Source: Leptasterias polaris (lineage: Eukaryota > Echinodermata > Asteroidea > Forcipulatida > Asteriidae). From it: a stretch of 64,000 bases of DNA. Of the stretch, positions 36,988 to 47,053 are shown one piece after another. Numbering within the stretch: the first letter of the stretch is position 1; each line of letters starts with the position of its first letter. Location: assembly GCA_037783415.1 (NCBI GenBank), contig JAZGTN010000237.1, positions 289,838 to 353,837 of the forward strand, read 5' to 3'. The notes below the pieces were generated by a model that saw only the letters and a program-made list of their open reading frames with translations, had not been told where the DNA came from and ran no database searches. A program made the position numbers and the translations under genes.

Positions 36988-37194
36988 TGGGGGCGCCAGT
37001 CAGAAACCATTCAACCTGTAACTGCCATATAGCCAGGGATCATACCCAAGTTTGCGATACAACCTGGCAAGCGACAGCAGAGGGATCACCTGAAGGGGAT
37101 GCAAACTTTATTTCAAGTATCAAGTAATAAACCACATTATCAGTCTGAAGTTTCAACACCATCACTGTTTTTTTAAATTTCCATTGCTGCAAAC

Positions 37195-37998
37195 CAATGC
37201 CCCGTATTTTTGACCGCGTGAGGGCGCCCTCAAAAACATTTCTATCACTTCCGGGGGTATAACTTTTAAAAGCGATTATCATCTGCTCAGTAGCTGTGTA
37301 CAAACACCGGCGTTCTGTCACTTCCTGGTCACTTCTGTGTGCGGTATAGTTTTTTGTCGCTTTTAAGGTGGATTACCACTGCAGAATCGGTTATTCGGTT
37401 CAAACGTTGGCTAGCTTGAAGAAGAGGAGCATCAACTTCTGCAAGCTAACCAACGTTTGAGCTGGATAACTGATGCTGCAGTGAGGTCGTCAAGTTGTGC
37501 TCCTGGGATGTCTTTTTGTCTCATATATAGACGGGAAGTGGCAAGACTCTCCGCCATGTTCAGGCTGCCGTCCACTGACCCCGGCAGGAAAGTTGTATAA
37601 TTTACAACCGGTCACAGTATATACGCCAATCCAGACACAAACAATCACATTTACACTCACAGCAACTTTCTTAGCAAGGCCTACCAACCAACTCAACGAC
37701 TGTTCTCCGCAAACAACAAAGAGAAAGAGTAAGAGTAAGACTGCTTCAAATACTTCCCCAGACAGTTAAAAGACTGGAAAACATCACCACCAGACATCAT
37801 ATATCCATCATGGACAATAAGACCTTTAAAGGAACTAAAAACTATACCGCACACAGAAGTGACAGAACGCCGGTGTTAAAACTGTACACAGTGCATGGTG
37901 CTGCTGAGCAGACGATAATTCGCTTTTCAGTTATACCCCCGGAAGTGATATAAATATTTTTGAGGGCGCCCTCACGCGGTCAAAAATACGGGGCATTG
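37195..37998. mobile_element. LINE-derived foldback element, copy 2
   Basis: Long inverted ends start CAATGCCCCGTATTTTTGAC and are identical on both sides for about 40 bp; the arms pair over about 200 bp, including CACTTCCGGGGGTATAAC. The interior is related to copy 1 at 9711-10505 (GCTAACCAACGTTTGAGCTG, then GGGATGTCTTTTTGTC, CCAATCCAGACACAA) and carries the LINE C-terminal block DCFKYFPRQLKDW near 37740-37776. It lies in CTCF intron 7, between exons 7 and 8. Confidence 0.75.
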
Positions 37999-38156
37999 AG
38001 CTTAATTTGAGTGTGCACAAAATCCCTGGCAAAACTTACAAAACTTGTGTTTAGTGACAACTGTTGTATATGATTTAGTTTACGCAGAGTCCCAAAACAA
38101 TGATGTACTTTCTTTTTAACAATTTATTTTTCTTTCTCTTTTTTCTTGCCCATTAG

Positions 38157-40340
38157 GCTTCTTCAGAGGGTGCAAATAACAGCACACAGGTATACACAAT
38201 CATCCAGGCAGATGGTGAAGATCAGTCAGGCGGTACAATTGTCACCCAGGAAGGTGGTGAGGTCGCAACTGGTGCCACAAACTCCAGCGAGGTCGTCATC
38301 GAACCAACTGAGGAAGATGAAGAAGAGCGGGCTGTTGCCAATGCAGCTATCATCCAAGAAGGCAGAGAACCACCGTCCTTCATTGAGCTCCAGCCCCCGG
38401 GTAATAACACCATAAAGGAGTCAAAAGAGAAGGTCATCACCATCCGCCGATCACCACGAAAACGTCCAGCTGAGGTTGGAGAAGAAGAAGGAGAGGGACT
38501 GGTTGTGTCAGAGGAGCATGAAGAGGTCATTGTTCCGATGAACACACAGATTGTTATCGTCAGGGAGGTGGTGGAAGGTGAGGATGGACAGAGAACCATC
38601 CAGGACCATTCAGTTTATGATTTCTATGCTGGGGACAACGACGATGAACCTGTCACTAAACCAAGCCTGGATGAAAAGGACTCTCCCAGGAAAAGGAAGA
38701 AGTACATGGTTCCTAAGTTTGATGATGGTCGCCTCATTGATCAGGTCCTTGGGCGTGCCAAGAAGTCTCCTGCCAGCCCTCGTGAGCCTAAGGTCCACGA
38801 GTGCAACAAGTGCGGCAGAATCTTCCGCACCTCTACACTCCTGCGTAATCACCTTAACACACATACAGGCACCAAGCCGTACAAGTGCGAGGTATGTGAC
38901 AAGGCCTTTGGAACCTCTGGAGAGCTGGGTAGACACATGAAGTACATCCACACCCATGAAAAACCACACAAGTGTCCTCTCTGCGAGTATTACAGCGTAG
39001 AGGCCAGCAAGATCAAGCGTCACATGAGGTCCCATACAGGCGAGAAGCCATACCGATGTACTTTGTGTGACTACGCCAGCACAGACAACTACAAGCTGAA
39101 GCGCCATATGCGAGTACATACTGGTGAGAAGCCGTTCCAGTGCGGGGAGTGTGAGCAGAGTTTCTCCCAGAAGAGTAGCCTGAAGGAGCACCTGTGGAAG
39201 CACGCTGGTTCCCGCCCTGCTCACAGGTGTGAGTACTGCGAAACCACATTTGGGCGTCATGCCGACATGAAAACCCACATCCGTAAGATGCACACCCAGG
39301 GACAGCCTCTCATCTGCAAAGTTTGCGAGAATGGCTTCACAGACCGCTACAGCTTCATGCAGCACCAGAAGACACACAAGGGTGAGAAGATCTACCAGTG
39401 TCTTGAGTGCGAGTACTCTGCCCCACAGAAGCGTCACCTCGTTGTCCACATGAGGGTCCACACTGGCGAACGCCCCTTCCAGTGCGACGATTGCAACGAA
39501 ACATTCAAGCACAAACAGACCCTTGTCAATCACTTGCAGAAGAAGCACAACATCAATCCGGAGGTGGAGGAGACAGGTACACTCCTGAAGCGCAAACGGA
39601 GAGATTCAGCCGAGATTGGTGTCTCTCCAAGCAAGAAGGTGACCCGCCGACAAAGGATGGCAATGTCGGAGCAACAGCACCAGATTGTTGATGAGCATGG
39701 GAACACCCTGCAGCTGTCACAAGAGGATGCTGAAGCTATCCAGGCTGCCATGCAGCAGGGTACGGCAGATGGCACACTACAGATAATCCAAGGTGAGCAG
39801 GGTGGTCCGGTCACAGTGCTGACCGTCTCTCATAATGCAGAGGAATCAATGGAGAACCTGGGCAGTGATGTCCAATTTGTCAACGGAGCCATGGGCAACA
39901 TCCAGCAGCAGCAAGAGCCCCAGGAGTCCCAGGAAGAGGAAGAAATGGCACAGGATATTTTACCTCAGCAGGTCATCATGGTTGCACAAGAGGGGCAGTC
40001 GACTTCAGCTGAAGAAGGATCAGCTGAAGAATCAGCTGAAGAAGAACCACAGAAAAAGCAAGAAGCATCCCCGGCAAAGCTGAAGGTTGAAAAGACGGAG
40101 AAGAAAACAGTTGCTGAGACAATCCCAGATGAGGGCCCCGCTGACGCAGTCGTGCCAACAAAAATGGAAGGGAAGAAGTCACAGTCTGCAGGAGAGAGCA
40201 ATCCCAATGTCATCACCCAACAGGAGTCCATTCTAGTCCCAGCAAATCAAGCAATCAGTCAAGATGCCGAAGAGGAAGACGAAGATGATGAAGAAGTCGC
40301 CGATGACGGAACTATCTACCTCTTTGTTGAAGAGCAGTGA
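38157..40340 (+). CDS. ctcf: CTCF coding exon 8: cohesin-contact motif, nine C2H2 zinc fingers, acidic C-terminus
   Basis: A single 2184-nt exon (acceptor TTGCCCATTAG; stop TGA at 40338) encodes 727 residues. In order: an acidic linker with the basic patch RRSPRKRP; SVYDF (YDF at 38616-38624), matching the human CTCF motif that binds cohesin SA2-SCC1; a basic PRKRKK stretch; nine C2H2 fingers (38799-39548) that align in order with vertebrate CTCF fingers 2-10, e.g. RTSTLLRNHLNTHTG, TSGELGRH and YKLKRHMR; a basic LLKRKRRDS patch; and a long Q/E-rich acidic tail ending IYLFVEEQ. Vertebrate fingers 1 and 11 have no counterpart with intact Cys/His. The protein binds DNA in the nucleus and is expected to position cohesin loops. 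The ZF region is coding-like throughout, with no frameshift. An ordinary C2H2 protein is excluded by finger order and the YDF motif. Confidence 0.95.
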   Translation, partial: ASSEGANNSTQVYTIIQADGEDQSGGTIVTQEGGEVATGATNSSEVVIEPTEEDEEERAVANAAIIQEGREPPSFIELQPPGNNTIKESKEKVITIRRSPRKRPAEVGEEEGEGLVVSEEHEEVIVPMNTQIVIVREVVEGEDGQRTIQDHSVYDFYAGDNDDEPVTKPSLDEKDSPRKRKKYMVPKFDDGRLIDQVLGRAKKSPASPREPKVHECNKCGRIFRTSTLLRNHLNTHTGTKPYKCEVCDKAFGTSGELGRHMKYIHTHEKPHKCPLCEYYSVEASKIKRHMRSHTGEKPYRCTLCDYASTDNYKLKRHMRVHTGEKPFQCGECEQSFSQKSSLKEHLWKHAGSRPAHRCEYCETTFGRHADMKTHIRKMHTQGQPLICKVCENGFTDRYSFMQHQKTHKGEKIYQCLECEYSAPQKRHLVVHMRVHTGERPFQCDDCNETFKHKQTLVNHLQKKHNINPEVEETGTLLKRKRRDSAEIGVSPSKKVTRRQRMAMSEQQHQIVDEHGNTLQLSQEDAEAIQAAMQQGTADGTLQIIQGEQGGPVTVLTVSHNAEESMENLGSDVQFVNGAMGNIQQQQEPQESQEEEEMAQDILPQQVIMVAQEGQSTSAEEGSAEESAEEEPQKKQEASPAKLKVEKTEKKTVAETIPDEGPADAVVPTKMEGKKSQSAGESNPNVITQQESILVPANQAISQDAEEEDEDDEEVADDGTIYLFVEEQ

Positions 40341-40895
40341 TCAGGGGACCAGTCTTTATGTTTACATTTGTGTATATTCATTCTTAAAACGATTTCTTCA
40401 TTCAACTGGTATTAAGTGTCAAAAGCCTGTAATTTTTAACAATCTTAAAAACTGTTATTGTCCAAAGCTACATGTAGTGTTTAATCAGTGTCCGTTATTC
40501 ACTGCAAATTCCAAATTCGTAGCTTTGGAAACAATTCCTGTGTGATCGGAATCTTGAAGAGCATGGGTGGTGAATCTATTTAGCAGTGTAAACTTACCAT
40601 CACTTTGTTAAATCCAATCCCCCAAAAAACTTAACAGGAACCTTTGCAAGTGTAGATATTAGTTTAACTGATGATTGTATTTGTAATGTATCTTTTTAAT
40701 TGATTGCTTTTTTGAACGATATCATTTTTGTGTCCTTATGCTTTAAATAAGAGGATGTAACAGCAAACAGTGCCTATAGTCAGTTTCTGAAGTTCAGTGT
40801 TCTGCCATGCTGCTTTTCAGTGACCACCTTCTTCAGGTGTTTTGTAAGCTTCACTGCTAGTATTTGTCATAAAATAAATGTACTTTTGTGTCATT
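40341..40895 (+). other. ctcf: CTCF 3' UTR and poly(A) signal
   Basis: After the stop codon the sequence becomes AT-rich. The first canonical AATAAA is at 40873-40878, followed by a T/GT-rich stretch, giving a likely cleavage site near 40895. The 43-bp minisatellite begins about 250 bp later and is therefore probably outside the mature mRNA, unless a downstream poly(A) site is used. Confidence 0.6.
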
Positions 40896-41142
40896 TGCTT
40901 GGATTATTTTTTTCCCACTTTACCTCAAGAGCTTAAAATTATGATGTGTATATGGAATAACCACTGTACAACGTGTTATTGTTTGAGAGCTGTTATAGGC
41001 ACTAGTTTATGTGCCAAGTAAAAAAAGTGATTCAATCACAAAATCCTATTTCACCCACACACTTCTTTGTTGAATACACTCTGTGGACATTCTTTTGTTC
41101 TGTACACTTTACAAAAGTCATACTTTTCATAACTGTAAAAAA
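40896..41142. other. CTCF downstream flank
   Basis: Short AT-rich spacer between the probable CTCF cleavage site and the minisatellite. One degenerate single copy of the minisatellite start (ACTCTGTGGACATTC) occurs near 41079. Confidence 0.5.
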
Positions 41143-41881
41143 CACTTTGTGGACATGTGCAAGACCACCTAGTGTCTCAAGTGCACACTTTGTGGACATG
41201 TGCAAGACCACCTAGTGTCTCAAGTGCACACTTTGTGGACATGTGCAAGACCACCTAGTGTCTCAAGTGCACACTTTGTGGACAAGTGCAAGACCACCTA
41301 GTGTCTCAAGTGCACACTTTGTGGACATGTGCAAGACCACCTAGTGTCTCAAGTGCACACTTTGTGGACATGTGCAAGACCACCTAGTGTCTCAAGTGCA
41401 CACTTTGTGGACATGTGCAAGACCACCTAGTGTCTCAAGTGCACACTTTGTGGACATGTGCAAGACCACCTAGTGTCTCAAGTGCACACTTTGTGGACAT
41501 GTGCAAGACCACCTAGTGTCTCAAGTGCACACTTTGTGGACATGTGCAAGACCACCTAGTGTCTCAAGTGCACACTTTGTGGACATGTGCAAGACCACCT
41601 AGTGTCTCAAGTGCACACTTTGTGGACATGTGCAAGACCACCTAGTGTCTCAAGTGCACACTTTGTGGACATGTGCAAGACCACCTAGTGTCTCAAGTGC
41701 ACACTTTGTGGACATGTGCAAGACCACCTAGTGTCTGAAGTGCACACTTTGTGGACATGTGCAAGACCACCTAGTGTCTCAAGTGCACACTTTGTGGACA
41801 TGTGCAAGACCACCTAGTGTCTCAAGTGCACACTTTGTGGACATGTGCAAGACCACCTAGTGTCTCAAGTGCACACTTTGT
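41143..41881. repeat. 43-bp minisatellite, about 17 copies, each with a CTCF-core-like motif
   Basis: A 43-bp unit (CACTTTGTGGACATGTGCAA, then GACCACCTAGTGTCTCAAGT and GCA) is repeated head-to-tail about 17.2 times with almost no variation; only two single-base variants were noticed (near 41284 and 41737). Each unit has one CCACCTAGTG, the first at 41165-41174 and the last at 41853-41862, exactly 16 periods apart, so 17 copies. The reverse complement CACTAGGTGG satisfies the central part of the vertebrate CTCF consensus CCASYAGRKGGC at every position; the flanking C on each side is not matched. Confidence 0.95.
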
Positions 41882-43459
41882 ATGTAATGCTTAAAGACAA
41901 ATATAAATACTTTTGCTGTATATGCATGCTTCAATTATTAAGAATTCACAGGCAAAGGGCTCCTCCATGAGGACATTTTCAATTTCTGTAGACTGCAAGT
42001 CTTATGCATATTGGAACATTTTGGGGCCCACTCTGGTCCCACGTGATTGCTTTATCGCGTTAGGGAAACAATTTCCTGCACTTCTAACAGGTCCTAATAT
42101 TCAATTATGCACGAGACTTGCACTGTCTATTGGAACAGTTTAAGGGCAACCAAGGCAATGACCAGGGGCAATAGAGGCAATCCCCTGTGTTGCCCCATGA
42201 AGTATCCGGCCTGAATTCACATCTTGTATAAGCACCACCTTATTTAAAGACCAATTAATTTGTTTGTTTTACTCACTGTTAATTTTTTAATCCAATTGTA
42301 TATAATCAAGAACTTTAAACATTCTTTAATTACCAATTTGAAGCTAAAGTGTGAAAAGTTTAATGTAGGCGTTTAGTTTGAAAACAATAATGGTGAAATT
42401 TGATTTAAGTTTTCCCACATTTTTTGTTTGTCATTTTCAAAAAACATAAAAATGTCTGTAATCAGTTTGTGGAAGAGAGTAGAGACAAAACAATTGTAAA
42501 TAAATTAAAGGCATTCAGGTAAAATCCAGTTTTAAAAATTTGTCTTATTTGTCAAGCATAAAGCAGATTTTTTGATTAATCACTTTCAAGTTGTTTATTC
42601 CCAGCAGGTAAAACTTGTTGAAACTTTTAAGTTCTTTACTAGTGGACAGTTGCATAATGTAGCTTAGTGACGCAGTGAAATAATTGTACATAAAGAAAAG
42701 GTTGGGTTGTCTCGTTAAATACAAGTAAGACATTGGGTAGGCCCCTTAACAATCGAATTTCAAATTGTGAAACATTCGTCCTATTTCTCATAATAAATTT
42801 TTACTTGGTACAGACGCAAACAACGCTGAGAACAATTCAACTGAAAATGCACTAATTGTTGAGAAAATGTTTAATTTTTAAAAATCTTGAATTTCCATTA
42901 TTATTTGAAATTTAATAATTCTCTGTTTATGCATTCTGATTGGTGGAAGACTGGTCATTTGGGGTGTATTTACATGCCAACTAACATGTTTTTGTTGTTC
43001 AAAAGTTCTGTAAAAAACATAATGAGCAGGGAACTACCAAATCAACTGTTATCTTTGTGCATGTTTTTTAAAGTTATTTTAATTTTAGCAAGAGATGGTT
43101 GGTGCAGCATGCATGCACATACCACGCGTATGCGTGAACATGCAGACAATGTATCAATTTAAGGTAGTGGGTATGCACATGAAATAAACATAATGCAAAT
43201 CATAAAGCCAAACACAAACCAAAGTATTTCCATTTAATATGTGGTATTGTTAATTTTAAAAACCCATAGTCTGATTTTTGAAAACATGCCTAAATAGATA
43301 AGTTTGTGTAAGGGGTAAAGTGCCATGCAAACATTGTGCAGCCTAAAGAATTGCCCTTGAACATGGTTAAAACATTTCTAAAAATCATCAGCGAGAGAAA
43401 AATCACAAATTATGATAAAATTTACATTTGATTTTTGTTCATCAAACGTATTTATTAAT
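41882..43459. other. AT-rich intergenic stretch
   Basis: No gene recognised; short AT-rich open frames only, and no repeat with a second copy in the window was seen. Confidence 0.5.
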
Positions 43460-43624
43460 GGGAATAACAGTGTGAGGACCCGTTCTTTACTTTAGGGTAA
43501 TGACCTTTGTTGGTGGCTGGCCGCTGTTGGAAGACGTTGCCGTTGGCTCTATCAATTAACAGCGGCCAGCCACCAACGCGGTCATTAACACGCAGTGAAG
43601 ACCAGGTCTCACACTGTTATTCCC
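43460..43624. mobile_element. MITE with GGGAATAACAGTGTGAG ends and inner palindrome
   Basis: The ends GGGAATAACAGTGTGAG and CTCACACTGTTATTCCC are perfect 17-bp inverted repeats. A second inverted pair lies inside (TTGGTGGCTGGCCGCTGTT with its complement). The 165-bp element is non-coding. Confidence 0.85.
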
Positions 43625-44175
43625 AAAGTGAAAAGTTACCCTATAACTTGTCATCAATATAATTATTTTAGTTTTTAAAGCATTGTGAAGTTCAGGTTGA
43701 TGTGCAAGGGTCATTTAGTTTTACATACCACACACATAGATCCTTGTCATTTGATTGGTACTGCCTCAATGCGTGATGCTCCAAAATTAATATAGGCATC
43801 TTATATTGATATTAAATATAGGATGCTTGGGGTACTTCACGACAACGCTTGTTGTTTACAAAGTAATCGTTCCCCTCCTGTTTTTCCAAACAAGGCAAGG
43901 TCGTTTCACGGTGGACAAGGTTGGTGTCTACACAGATTCATCCACGCTGTATGGAGGGGGCTTAAATTTTCAGAGTGTGGGTTGGACGCGTTGCTGTGTC
44001 TCTTAAGTATGAAGCCCCATTGGTGCCACTTGACAAGTGCGTATTATGTTTCATTGAATGAGATGTATTTCACGGCCGCCACTTATTATCTTGCGGCCGC
44101 CACTTATTATCTTGCGGCCGCCACTTATTATCTTGCGGCCGCCACTTATTATCTTGCGGCCGCCACTTATTATCT

Positions 44176-46068
44176 TACGGAAGCCGGATAGTGCCAGGAA
44201 ATAAGAAGTGAAATATTTTTTCATGAGCGCGATAATATTTTTTTTGTACCATTTATCTGGCGGCCGCCACTTATTATCCGGCGGCCGCCACTTACTTATT
44301 ATCCGGCGGCCGCCACTTACTTATTATCCGGCGGCCGCCACTTAATTAAGTGGCGGCCGCCACTTATTATCCGGCGGCCGCCACTTACTTATTATCCGGC
44401 GGCCGCCACTTAATTAAGTGGCGGCCGCCACTTATTATCCGGCGGCCGCCACTTAATTAAGTGGCGGCCGCCACTTATTATCCGGCGGCCGCCACTTAAT
44501 TATCCGGCGGCCGCCACTTAATTATCCGGCGGCCGCCACTTATTATCCGGCGGCCGCCACATAATTATCCGGCGGCCGCCACATATTATCTGGCGGCCGC
44601 CACATAATTATCTGGCGGCCGCCACATAATAATCTGTACCACACGTTCTTTATTTTGCGGATTTTAAGAGGACGGGTCATACGATCCAGGGGGTAAGATG
44701 ACATGTCATAGGATCATGGGGGGGTGGGTAAGAGAAGGGGGAGTGATCCATAGAGACACCAAAGTCATGTCCTCTCACCCCCCCCCCCCCCCCCCCCAAT
44801 TATGATCCTATGACATGCCCTTAACCCACCCCGGATCCTGTGACCTGTCCTCTTAACCCCCCCCCATTCCTATGACACGCCTCTTACCCCACCCCCCCCC
44901 CCCCATTATCCTATGACTTTACCTCTTAACCCCCCCCCCCCCCCCCCCCCCCCGATGATCCTACGACCTGTCCTCTAACCGCCCCCCCCCCCCCCCCCCC
45001 GGAACCTATGAGCTTTCCTCTTTACTCCCCTGGTTCCTATCGGGTGCGTTCGATTAGCTTCCCCGGGTCGACCCCGGTCTGCTCATCCGGGTGAGCCCCT
45101 AACCATGAGCTAATCGAACGCCAACTTCCCCCAGCATTCACACCGATGCATCTTGGGACAGCCGACCGGAACTACTTCCATTTTGTGCCGTATGTCCGAT
45201 ACTTTCCGTGGATTCACGAAAACATCGTAAAATAATTATTCTCAAGGTAAAACTGCAACATTAAACAATTTGTACAACCCCACAGTGATACAAAGGTACC
45301 CGGCTTCGAATAAAAAATACTTATTGCTCAACGCTGTTGTAATGGCGAAAATGTGTGTCAAACTTCCTAAAATGTCCCGCTGAATTACAAACAAAATGGT
45401 GGCCATTGAGAAAGTTTTTCGCCGTGACGTCATGAACCCGCCCCAAGTGACCCGCTCCACAAGCAGGGCACTTGGGGCTGACCCGGGTGAGCCCCGCGAA
45501 TGACGTCAAAGCTATTCGAACGCACCGGGGGAAGACCTGGGTCGACCCGGGGAAGCTAATCGAACGCACCCAACATGTCCTCTTAACCCCCCCCCCCCCC
45601 CCCCCCCCTGAATCCTATGACCCGTCCTCTTAAAATCCGCAAAATAAAGAACGTGTAGTACAGATTATTATGTGGCGGCCGCCAGATAATTATGTGGCGG
45701 CCGCCAGATAATTATGTGGCGGCCGCCAGATAATTATGTGGCGGCCGCCAGATAATATGTGGCGGCCGCCAGATAATTATGTGGCGGCCGCCAGATAATA
45801 TGTGGCTGCCGCCAGATATTTATGTGGCGGCCGCCGGATAATAAGTGGCGGCCGCCGGGTAATTAAGTGGCGGCCGCCGGATAATAAGTGGCGGCCGCCA
45901 CTTAATTAAGTGGCGGCCGACGGATAATAAGTGGCGGCCGCCGGATAATTAAGTGGCGGCCGCCGGATAATAAGTGGCGGCCGCCAGATAAATGGTACAA
46001 AAAAAATATTATCGCGCTCATGAAAAAATATTTCACTTCTTATTTCCTGGCACTATCCGGCTTCCGTA
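44176..46068. mobile_element. Inner foldback element (TACGGAAGC family) with GCGGCCGCC arrays and C-rich core
   Basis: The terminal inverted repeats begin TACGGAAGCCGGATAGTGCC and pair for about 95 bp. Next on both sides come arrays of GGCGGCCGCC separated by ACTTATTATC, ACTTAATTAA or ACATAATTATC spacers, then inverted TGTACCACACGTTCTTTATT / AATAAAGAACGTG blocks. The core (44660-45640) alternates poly-C runs with GGATCCTATGAC..GTCCTCTTAACC words and contains a MITE (45042-45571). The first nine bases equal those of the element at 11316. No flanking duplication was found. Confidence 0.8.
45042..45571. mobile_element. MITE with 32-bp perfect terminal inverted repeats
   Basis: The ends begin GGGTGCGTTCGATTAGCTTC and are perfect inverted repeats for 32 bp, running into GGGTCGACC. 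A third related piece (GAGCTAATCGAACGC) lies near 45106. It is embedded in the poly-C core of the inner foldback. Minus-strand frames inside are not recognisable as transposase. Confidence 0.85.
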
Positions 46069-46466
46069 GTTGATCAAGTTTCTTTACAAGACTGCATCAC
46101 TTAATCTCCAGCTTATGCCTACTTCAATTAGGAAGTTCTGTATGATAGTATTGACTTAGTAACTTTTTGAACATTGGGGTTTTAAAATGGTTGAAACCCA
46201 CTTTATAATTTTGAGACTATATTTTACAGGGCCTTGTATATACCGGTACCTTTTGCTGATATAGACTGTTAAAGTAAAACAATACCCAGGATACAATCTT
46301 AGTATTCCGCATCTTTCGGCGGTGTAAAATGCACGTTACTTAGAAGATCTCTTTCAAAACCTGTAACTGGTTCATTCGTTTTTGAAAAGTAAACTCATCA
46401 AGCAAAAAACATAGGTCACAGGCTAGCAGCTGAATCGTGAAGTTTCATCCATGCATGACAACTGGC

Positions 46467-47053
46467 AAGATGCTAAGTGGCGGCCGCAAGATACTAAGTG
46501 GCGGCCGCAAGATACTAAGTAGCGGCCGCAACTTACTAAGTGGCGGCCGCAAGATAATAAGTGGCGGCCGCAAGATAATAAGTGCCGGCCGCAACTTACT
46601 AAGTGGCGGCCGCAAGATAATAAGTGGCGGCCGCAAGATACTAAGTAGCGGCCGCAACTTACTAAGTGGCGGCCGCAAGATAATAAGTGGCGGCCGCAAG
46701 ATAATAAGTGGCGGCCGCAACTTACTAAGTGGCGGCCGCAAGATAATAAGTGGCGGCCGCAAGATACTAAGTAGCGGCCGCAACTTACTAAGTGGCGGCC
46801 GCAAGATAATAAGTGGCGGCCGCAAGATAATAAGTGGCGGCCGCAACTTACTAAGTGGCGGCCGCAAGATAATAAGTGGCGGCCGCAAGATAATAAGTGG
46901 CGGCCGCAACTTACTAAGTGGCGGTCGCAAGATAATAAGTGGCGGCCGCAAGATAATAAGTGGCGGCCGCAACTTACTAAGTGGCGGCCGCAAGATAATA
47001 AGTGGCGGCCGCAAGATAATAAGTGGCGGCCGCAAGATAATAAGTGGCGGCCG
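46467..47053. repeat. 21-bp satellite-like array with NotI core
   Basis: About 28 units of GCGGCCGC plus a 13-bp AT-rich spacer (mostly AAGATAATAAGTG, also AACTTACTAAGTG or AAGATACTAAGTA). The spacer variants follow a regular higher-order pattern of three units. Because the period is a multiple of three, both strands stay open for over 200 codons, giving repetitive SGGRKII-type and RPPLIIL-type frames. These are by-products, not genes. Confidence 0.9.

Larger units (their letters stand above)
16250..40895 (+). other. ctcf: CTCF transcription unit (8 coding exons, predicted 1093 aa)
   Basis: Joining eight exons at consensus splice sites gives one uninterrupted 3282-nt reading frame with matching phases: exon 1-2 phase 0, 2-3 phase 0 (if exon 3 starts at 24079), 3-4 phase 1, 4-5 phase 0, 5-6 phase 1, 6-7 and 7-8 phase 0. 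The product is a nuclear C2H2 zinc-finger protein orthologous to CTCF, the DNA-binding architectural factor that positions cohesin and acts at insulators and domain boundaries. Order: Q/A-rich N-terminus (1-175), acidic Q-rich linker (176-510), cohesin-contact motif SVYDF (518-522), nine fingers (582-830), basic patch, then a Q/E-rich acidic tail. Vertebrate CTCF is about 730 aa with 11 fingers, so this protein is longer with two fingers fewer. The introns are full of repeats. An alternative non-coding first exon is likely at about 13.4 kb. Confidence 0.9.

Noticed and set aside
38610..39548. 312-codon open frame on the minus strand under the CTCF fingers
   Set aside because: It is the antisense shadow of the zinc-finger coding region; no family resemblance.
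41143..41881. CRISPR-like array
   Set aside because: Units are contiguous and identical without variable spacers, and the setting is an animal gene locus; it is a minisatellite.
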